Positions 1-5,900 of a DNA stretch of 7,777 nucleotides are shown in pieces. How positions within the stretch are numbered: the first letter of the stretch is position 1; every line of letters starts with the position of its first letter. The stretch covers positions 1 through 7,777 of the forward strand of contig WTGT01000263.1 of assembly GCA_011523445.1 (NCBI GenBank), given 5' to 3'. The notes beneath the pieces were generated by a model. It was not told the DNA's origin and made no database searches. It saw nothing but the letters and a program-made list of their open reading frames with translations. The DNA is from Paracoccaceae bacterium (GTDB taxonomy: Bacteria > Pseudomonadota > Alphaproteobacteria > Rhodobacterales > Rhodobacteraceae). The position numbers and the translations under genes were made by a program.

Positions 1-389
1 TCGAGCGACCCCTGCATACTTTTGTCGGACATTTCATTGGCTCTCCAGGTATGAATATTCTACCGGTCGAGATGGTTGATGGTAGTGTACGTTTCCTGGA
101 TCATCCGGTGGAACTAGAAGGTCCGGTCAAGGACAGCAGGGGCTCCCTGGAGATAGGTATTAGACCTGAATATGTTCGAATTGGGACCAAGGGCATACCG
201 GCAGTGATACGCAAGGTAGCTGATATTGGCCGTCGTACTGTTATAGAAGCCTGTGTCAATGATATTCTTGTCAATGCAATCACCGAGGAAGTTCCGCCCG
301 AAACAGGACAAGAAGTTCATCTGGAATTCGAGCCCAGCCAAACCCGGCTCTATACTGACAGTTGGATCACAACAGAGGTGGGGGCATAA
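1..389 (+). CDS. glpT: Glycerol ABC transporter ATP-binding protein, C-terminal fragment (GlpT-like)
   Basis: This is the 3' end of a gene that begins left of the window; the frame is open from base 3 and gives about 128 residues. What is visible is the region after the nucleotide-binding core of a MalK-type ATPase. It opens with the conserved FVGHFIGSPGMN stretch, which links the ATPase core to the regulatory OB-fold (TOBE) domain. The GIRPEYV motif and the final LYTDSW segment are typical of that domain. Walker A, Walker B and the signature motif lie outside the window. Such subunits sit on the cytoplasmic face and power import. The glycerol system has two ATPases, GlpS and GlpT; the position immediately before the first permease gene indicates GlpT. 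An ATG at base 51 is internal and is not the start. The stop codon TAA overlaps the next start by one base. Family assignment is firm; the glycerol substrate is inferred from the neighbouring permeases. Confidence 0.85.
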   Translation, partial: ERPLHTFVGHFIGSPGMNILPVEMVDGSVRFLDHPVELEGPVKDSRGSLEIGIRPEYVRIGTKGIPAVIRKVADIGRRTVIEACVNDILVNAITEEVPPETGQEVHLEFEPSQTRLYTDSWITTEVGA

Positions 390-1249
390 TGAGAACCGTA
401 AACCAGCGAGGGTGGTTATTTGTTCTACCGGTTCTTTTGCTTGTCGCTTTCAATGCTCTTGTACCCTTGATGACCGTGGTCAATTATTCGGTCCAGGAAA
501 CATTCGGGAACAACCAGTTTTTCTGGGTCGGATTGAGGTGGTTTGAAGAAATTCTCCAATCCGAGCGTTTCCACGCGGCTCTCGGCCGACAGATGCTGTT
601 CACAGTAACCATCCTGATCATAGAAATTCCCTTGGGGGTTGCCATAGCCCTTGCCATGCCCCGTCGGGGGTTCTGGGTACCAGTTTGCCTTGTATTGATG
701 TCATTGCCACTCCTCATACCTTGGAATGTCGTCGGTGCGATGTGGAACATATTTACCCTGCCGGATATCGGTCTATTGGGCTATACCTTGAATAATGTCC
801 TTGGCATAGACTACAACATGACTCAAGATCCATTCGCAGCTTGGATTACCGTTATCGTGATGGATGTCTGGCACTGGACATCCTTGGTTGTTCTATTGTC
901 TTATGCAGGTTTGATCTCAATTCCCGAGGCTTACTATCAGGCTGCAAAAATTGATGGCGCATCCAATTGGTCGGTATTTCGCCATATTCAGTTACCCAAG
1001 ATGAAGCGTGTACTTACTATTGCGGTTCTCTTGAGGTTCATGGACAGTTTCAATATTTACACCGAACCGTTTGTTCTGACAGGTGGTGGTCCAGGAAACT
1101 CCACAACTCTGCTTTCGATTGATCTAGTCAAGGTTGCACTTGGTCAGTTTGACCTTGGTCCAGCAGCTGCAATGAGCCTGATTTACTTTGCCATTACCCT
1201 AGCAGTGTCTTGGCTGTTTTATACCCTCATGACAAGAGATGACCGATGA
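389..1249 (+). CDS. glpP: Glycerol ABC transporter permease (GlpP-like)
   Basis: This gene encodes a 286-residue inner-membrane permease of the binding-protein-dependent (MalF/UgpA-type) family, one half of the translocation channel. About six hydrophobic segments are visible, near residues 10-30, 72-92, 97-118, 152-172, 207-225 and 257-280. The EAA loop that docks on the ATPase is clear: E180, A185, A186, G190 and ILP-like residues near 200-203 (sequence around QAAKIDGAS). The stretches LPLLIPWNVVG, DVWHWTSLVVLL and FVLTGGGPGNSTT match my memory of alphaproteobacterial glycerol permeases almost residue for residue. The start at 389 is preferred over an in-frame ATG at 362. It is preceded by GAGG at 375-378 with good spacing and overlaps the upstream stop by one base (TAATG), whereas 362 would overlap the ATPase gene by 28 bases. 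The gene ends in an ATGA overlap with the next permease. Transport of glycerol itself is inferred by family resemblance. Confidence 0.9.
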   Translation: MRTVNQRGWLFVLPVLLLVAFNALVPLMTVVNYSVQETFGNNQFFWVGLRWFEEILQSERFHAALGRQMLFTVTILIIEIPLGVAIALAMPRRGFWVPVCLVLMSLPLLIPWNVVGAMWNIFTLPDIGLLGYTLNNVLGIDYNMTQDPFAAWITVIVMDVWHWTSLVVLLSYAGLISIPEAYYQAAKIDGASNWSVFRHIQLPKMKRVLTIAVLLRFMDSFNIYTEPFVLTGGGPGNSTTLLSIDLVKVALGQFDLGPAAAMSLIYFAITLAVSWLFYTLMTRDDR

Positions 1250-2043
1250 GACTCAGGAATCTAATCCCCATCATTTATATCCTGTTCCTGTTGCTGCCGA
1301 TTTATTGGCTGATGGCCATGAGCTTCAAGACAACCAACGAGATACTTGGTGGATTTTCCCTGTTTCCCCAGGATTTCACACTCGACAATTACCGTACGAT
1401 TTTCACGGAGCCGGTTTGGTATTGGGGTTATTTCAATTCCATCCTTTATGTTTCGCTCAATACAGTTATTTCTCTCGTTGCAGCCCTTCCAGCAGCCTAT
1501 GCCTTCTCGCGCTACTCGTTTATAGGTGACAAGCACTTGTTCTTCTGGCTCTTGACCAACAGGATGGCGCCCGCGGCAGTCTTTGCACTACCATTCTTCC
1601 AGCTTTACTCATCGGTCGGATTGTTTGATACTCACCTTGCTGTTGCTCTTGCCCACTGTCTATTCAACATCCCACTCGCCGTCTGGATTCTTGAGGGTTT
1701 CATGTCAAGTGTACCAAAGGAACTGGATGAAACTGCTTATGTTGATGGTTACTCCTTTCATCGGTTTTTCATTACCGTATTCATACCTTCGATCAAGGCC
1801 GGTGTTGGTGTTGCGGCATTTTTCTGCTTCATGTTTTCCTGGGTCGAATTGCTGTTGGCCAAAACCTTGACAGCAGTTGATGCCAAACCAATTGCTGCTA
1901 CCATGACACGTACAGCTTCATCAGCAGGTTACGAGTTGGGACTATTGGCTGCTGCCGGTGTCTTGACCATTATACCGGGGGCGATTGTGATCTATTTTGT
2001 CCGCAACTATATCGCCAAAGGCTTTGCCTTGGGACGGGTCTAA
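1246..2043 (+). CDS. glpQ: Glycerol ABC transporter permease (GlpQ-like)
   Basis: This gene encodes a 265-residue inner-membrane permease of the MalG/CarB type and is the partner of the preceding permease. The N-terminus has the family pattern of a first membrane helix (residues 5-25) followed by MSFKTTNEI. Further helices lie near 62-85, 98-122, 129-150, 185-205 and 232-253. The EAA loop is visible as E162, A164, D167, G168, with I180-P181 at its end. The segments FFWLLTNRMAP, AHCLFNIPLAVWILEGFM and the C-terminal RNYIAKGFALGRV are hallmark stretches of glycerol-system GlpQ proteins. The ATG overlaps the upstream TGA by four bases (ATGA), implying translational coupling; only a weak purine-rich site (AAGAGA, 1234-1239) precedes it. 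Length and motifs are complete, with no sign of decay. Confidence 0.9.
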   Translation: MRLRNLIPIIYILFLLLPIYWLMAMSFKTTNEILGGFSLFPQDFTLDNYRTIFTEPVWYWGYFNSILYVSLNTVISLVAALPAAYAFSRYSFIGDKHLFFWLLTNRMAPAAVFALPFFQLYSSVGLFDTHLAVALAHCLFNIPLAVWILEGFMSSVPKELDETAYVDGYSFHRFFITVFIPSIKAGVGVAAFFCFMFSWVELLLAKTLTAVDAKPIAATMTRTASSAGYELGLLAAAGVLTIIPGAIVIYFVRNYIAKGFALGRV

Positions 2044-2447
2044 TGCGCTATCTTCTACTTTTAGGGCTCATTCTACCTGCTGCCGTTTTGGCACAGGGAT
2101 GGGGAAATGTCAGTGCTCCCAAAGAGGAAGTTTTTACCTGGGCAGATTGGTGGTTTGAACCATTGTTTTCAGGTTTCTGGATGGCATGGACACGAGCCAC
2201 GCTGTCTTTTTTCATTTTTATTTTTGGATTTATTGCGATTTTGGCAATAATTGAACTGTTTCGACCAGGCGGCGGAGAACGCTTGGGAATTATAAGACTG
2301 ACCACAACTCGTGGAGACAGACTCTTCATAGGCTTGCTGGGTTCAGCATACATCTTTCTGGCTTGGATAGGTTTGGTGGGTACATTTTTATGGGTACCAC
2401 TTGGAATTGCCATTGCTTGGCTGTTTTTCTGTTTCTGGAAAATCTAG
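2043..2447 (+). CDS. DUF2160-type small membrane protein of the glycerol transport operon
   Basis: This gene encodes a 134-residue membrane protein of unknown function that belongs with glycerol ABC operons, normally between the second permease and the substrate-binding protein. Residues 1-17 form a signal-peptide-like hydrophobic stretch with a plausible cleavage site (AVLA before Q18). A short aromatic and acidic periplasmic-like segment follows (18-45). Hydrophobic segments are near 50-73, 94-115 and 117-133. The motif TTTRGDRLFIGLLGSAYIFLAW (residues 87-108) has the DUF2160 signature, as does WMAWT at 46-50. As I remember them, most family members are about 90-100 residues and start near WMAWT, so the N-terminal extension with signal peptide is a point to note. 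The start overlaps the upstream stop by one base (TAATG) and is preceded by a G-rich site (2031-2038). It could be an accessory or assembly subunit of the transporter; that is inference. It is the last gene of the operon here. Confidence 0.82.
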   Translation: MRYLLLLGLILPAAVLAQGWGNVSAPKEEVFTWADWWFEPLFSGFWMAWTRATLSFFIFIFGFIAILAIIELFRPGGGERLGIIRLTTTRGDRLFIGLLGSAYIFLAWIGLVGTFLWVPLGIAIAWLFFCFWKI

Positions 2448-2459
2448 CTCTAATAGGTT

Positions 2460-2487
2460 TTGACAGTACTCGGTTAAATCCGGTAAT
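2460..2487 (+). promoter_or_regulatory. Weak candidate promoter just after the transporter operon
   Basis: A perfect TTGACA hexamer (2460-2465) is followed after 16 bases by GGTAAT (2482-2487), a 4/6 match to TATAAT. The spacing is slightly short. No gene follows closely, so it may be chance or may give a long leader for the PKS about 500 bases away. Confidence 0.2.
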
Positions 2488-2619
2488 GACCCATACGATG
2501 AAGCACCTTGCGCCCTTCCTCAACCAAAACCAACCCCAAAGACATTCATGATTACAGGAGTAAAATCAAAACCTGAATTTTGAAGGAACTACATTTTTAT
2601 TAGTGGCTTAAAATTAAAC

Positions 2620-2652
2620 CAAATCCTAATTGGAATAATTGATCAAATCCAA
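2620..2652. repeat. Repeated heptamer and imperfect dyad, possible operator
   Basis: CAAATCC occurs at 2620-2626 and again at 2644-2650, 24 bases apart. Between and across them is an imperfect dyad with arms TTGGA (2630-2634) and TCCAA (2648-2652). A perfect 8-base palindrome, TTGATCAA, lies at 2639-2646. The cluster sits in the AT-rich core and could bind a regulator, but short palindromes of this kind also arise by chance in AT-rich DNA. Confidence 0.2.
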
Positions 2653-2669
2653 ATAAGGGGTTTGCATGA

Positions 2670-2685
2670 CAACTTTCTGAAGTTG
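2670..2685. repeat. Short perfect hairpin (6-bp stem, 4-base loop)
   Basis: CAACTT (2670-2675) and AAGTTG (2680-2685) are exact inverted repeats around TCTG. The stem is short and AT-rich and no T-run follows, so it is not an intrinsic terminator. It may be an operator half or a chance structure. Confidence 0.25.
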
Positions 2686-2906
2686 ATTGTGATCCACCTT
2701 CATTACTTTTCTCTCCCTTGGCCTGCAGGTTTAATGAAATAGGTCTTTTTGAGCAACATTGTTGGGTAACAAGATGGATATGGGAGGAAGACGACCTGAG
2801 ACTGTTTGTAACAGATTTCTGCCAGAAAACAGGTATGGAGTGATTCCCATTTTATTCAGGATTGGATGATTGCGAGATGGAGGAATTTCACTTTTTCGGA
2901 AAAAAA

Positions 2907-2936
2907 TAGACTGGAATTATTGAAAATGGGTATGAT
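2907..2936 (+). promoter_or_regulatory. Candidate sigma-70-like promoter for the PKS
   Basis: TAGACT (2907-2912, 4/6 match to TTGACA) and TATGAT (2931-2936, 5/6 match to TATAAT) are separated by 18 bases. A run of six A residues (2901-2906) lies directly upstream, as an UP-like tract. Transcription would start near 2943 and give a leader of about 50 bases before the PKS start at 2996. The match is reasonable but unproven in an AT-rich region. Confidence 0.35.
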
Positions 2937-2985
2937 ATTTGGCATTGCAGTTAAAATCCATATCAGGATTAAAAGTAGGAATATT

Positions 2986-2989
2986 GAGG
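2986..2989 (+). promoter_or_regulatory. Ribosome binding site of the PKS
   Basis: GAGG lies six bases before the ATG at 2996. The frame has a stop at 2933-2935 and no other ATG between that stop and 2996, so this site and the first ATG together fix the start. Confidence 0.7.
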
Positions 2990-2995
2990 CGACCC

Positions 2996-5900
2996 ATGAA
3001 AGAAAATCACTTGCGAGTACCAAAGGATAAAAGGCTCCGTGAATTCCCAAAAGGAGAGCCCGTTGCCATAGTTGGCATGGCCTGTAAGTTCCCGGGAGCA
3101 TCAAGTATTTCTGCCCTTTGGCAACTCCTAGAATCTGGCGGCAACACGATATCGGAAATCGTCCCGGGCATGGGTAATTGGCGTGTGGATGAGATCTTCT
3201 CAGGAAATTCCGAACTGGGTCAGGCCTGCCGCTTTTGTTCCTATGTCGATGAAATTGAAATGTTCGATGCTGGTTTCTTCCGGATTTCACCTGTCGAGGC
3301 CAACTTGCTCGACCCTCAACAAAGGATGATGCTTGAAACAAGCTGGCAGGCCCTTGAGGATGCCGGAATAGACCCTGATCAACTCAAGGGAAGTCGTACG
3401 GGTGTTTACACTGGAATAAGTAACGACGAGTACAGAATGCTGGTTGTGGATTCCAACAAGCCGGCAGATGCGGCTTCCTGTCTTTATGCCCTCAGTGGCA
3501 CCAACCTGAATGGTACTAGTGGTCGGGTATCTTTCGTTTTGGGTTTGATGGGGCCTGCGAAGGCTGTCGATGCTGCCTGTGCATCATCACTCGTCTCCGT
3601 ACATGATGCAGTTTCGGACCTCCAACAAGGTAAGGCGGATTTGGCCATAGCCGGAGGAGTTCAAGCCATCCTGAATGGTCGTATTTTTGAACTTCGTGCC
3701 GATGCTATGATGTTGTCAGTTGATGGTCAATGCAAGGCCTTTGACGAGTCTGCCAATGGTTATGTCCGTGGTGAGGGTTGTGGAGTTGTTGTACTCAAGA
3801 GGCTAAGTGAAGCCGAAAGGGATGGTAATCGAATCTGGGGAGTTATAAGGGGTTCCGCAGTCAATCATGGGGGTGCAAGTAGCGGACTGACTGTACCCCA
3901 TGAACCTGCTTTGGAACAGGTGATGCAAACTGCACTTTCACAAGCAGGTATCGAAGCTTCCGAAGTTGATTACCTTGAAGCCCATGGCACAGGAACCTTG
4001 GTCGGAGATCCGATTGAGATTAATGCGGTGGCTTCAGTCTACTGCAAGAACCGAGATCCAGAACATCCTCTTCTGGTCGGTTCAGTAAAGACCAACCTTG
4101 GCCACCTTGAGTCGGCTGCGGGTATCGCAGGACTCATGAAGGCCACACTTGTGATGCAAAGAGGTATTATACCCAAGCATTTGCATTTCAATAACCCCAA
4201 TCCAAGCCTTGATTGGAACCGGCTGCCCCTTAAGGTAACATCTTCATTGATGGAAATGCCAACTAAGGATGGTCGACCACGCATTGCCGGAGTCAATTCA
4301 TTCGGAATTTCTGGAACGAATGCCCATATAATTGTCGAGGAATACCAAAAGTCGGACAATGAGCCCTATTCCAGGGCAATGGCTGCGGGCCCGCAAAAAA
4401 CAGTAACCGTTAACCTACCCGCTGCCACAGAGGAGCATAAGGTTCCAAATGAAGGGTTAAGACTAAGAAATACCCGCTTATTGCCCTTGTCGGGCAAATC
4501 AAAAAATGCCCTTAGAGATCTTGCAGGAAGGTATCTTTCTTGGCTTGATGGAAATAAAGCAGATAGCATTTCCATGGAACCTCTTTTGTCTGATATGGCT
4601 TGGAGTGCAAGTATTGGAAGGTCTCATTTTGATCATCGTGAAGCCCTTCTTTTCAACGATCCTCAATCCTTGCGGGAACAACTCAGAGCCCTTGCTGATG
4701 GAGATGGAAACAGTTTAGGACAATTTCCTTCCAAGATTGCCTTTGCCTATACCGGACAGGGCAGTCAATGGATTGGCATGGGTAAAACTCTTTACGAAAC
4801 CGAACCTGTAATGCGTTCGGTTCTTGATCGCTGTGAGAAAACATTCCTTGAATATAGGGGTGAATCTCTACTTGACGTCATGTTCGGCAAAAAAGGTGGC
4901 AAAGGAAAACTGGAAGACACGGCTTGGGAACAGCCAGCCCTCTATGCCCTAGAATGCGGATTGACAGGCCTTTGGGCCAGTTTGGGAGTCCGGCCAGATG
5001 TGGTCTTGGGGCACAGTATTGGGGAATTGGCAGCAGCTCATACTGCAGGTGTTTACACACTGGAAGAAGGCATGCGGTTTGCTGCCGCCAGAGGGCTTCT
5101 CATGTCCCAAACCGAGGCTGGTGCCATGATTGCCGTTTTTGCAACGGTTGAACGAGTAACCTCAATTGTAAATAAGGCAAATGCGGAATCTTCGGGCGTT
5201 GATCTTAGTGTTTCTGCAGATAACGGCAGCCACCGGGTGGTGAGTGGAACCATCGAAGACATTGAACGCATCACCAAAATGTTTGATGCAGAAAAAATCA
5301 GAACCCAGCGCTTGAATACCAAAAAAGCCTTTCATAGTGCTCTCTTGGAGCCAATCCTCGATGACATTGAAAAGGCCATTGATGAAATAGCCATTGTAAA
5401 CCCCTCACTTGATTTGATCAGTAATCTTACGGGGCAGTTGGTGGAAGAAGGAACGTTGCTGGATGGTTTGTATTGGAGAAGACATGCCCGTGAGGCAGTT
5501 GCTTTTTCAAAAGGAATTGGATCGGCAGCCGATCTCGGAGTAGATGTAATCATCGAGGTTGGTCCGCGTCCTATACTTGGAAACATGGCTGTTGCAGCCT
5601 GGCCCGAGTCAACTAAGGCACCAGTGGTCATTTCGAGTTTACTTCCCCCGGTCAAGGATTCATCAGTGCCTTCCGGAGATGAAGCATTTTTGTCTGGGAT
5701 TGCCAAGGCCTATCAATCGGGATTGGCGGTTCAATTCGAAGGGCTTTATGCAGGGGAAGAGCGCCGTCTTATATCCATCCCGGATTATCCCTTTCAACGC
5801 GATCGCTACTGGCTAGAAGGTTCCAGGGGCCGAAGGCACCGGGAAGGGCATCCAATGTTGGGAGAAAGGCGGAAATCCGCCAGTGGTGAGATAACCCATG

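Larger units (their letters stand above)
2448..2995. other. 548-bp noncoding interval between transporter operon and PKS
   Basis: No convincing gene is seen on either strand. The core is strongly AT-rich: 27 G+C in the 100 bases from 2551 to 2650 by hand count, visibly lower than the coding DNA on both sides. It contains small dyads, two copies of CAAATCC and a candidate promoter close to the PKS (listed separately). I could not find a GC-rich hairpin followed by a T-run after the transporter operon. In related operons the substrate-binding gene glpV would begin within tens of bases of 2447. I looked for a signal peptide or SBP-like start in the three forward frames and saw none. Confidence 0.7.

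Noticed and set aside
362..388. Earlier in-frame ATG for the first permease
   Set aside because: It would overlap the ATPase gene by 28 bases and adds nine residues (MDHNRGGGI) unlike the family; the ATG at 389 has a GAGG site and a TAATG overlap.
51..389. A complete small protein starting at the ATG at base 51
   Set aside because: The frame is open upstream and encodes the conserved FVGHFIGSPG segment, so this ATG is an internal methionine of the ATP-binding subunit.
2448..2551. Possible remnant of glpV in the frame after the DUF2160 stop (short frame containing MTHTMKHLAPF)
   Set aside because: The frame stops after about 20 codons, has no signal-peptide-like hydrophobic core and no ribosome binding site.
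2722..2729. Palindrome CCTGCAGG
   Set aside because: An isolated 8-base palindrome with no partner or context; likely chance.
2751..2772. Inverted repeat TTGTT/AACAA (with alternative CAAC/GTTG pairing) as a terminator
   Set aside because: The stem is only five weak base pairs and there is no T-run after it.
2856..3341. 161-residue open frame on the minus strand
   Set aside because: It lies mostly antisense to the PKS start and KS N-terminus, which are clearly coding on the plus strand, and its translation shows no recognisable domain.
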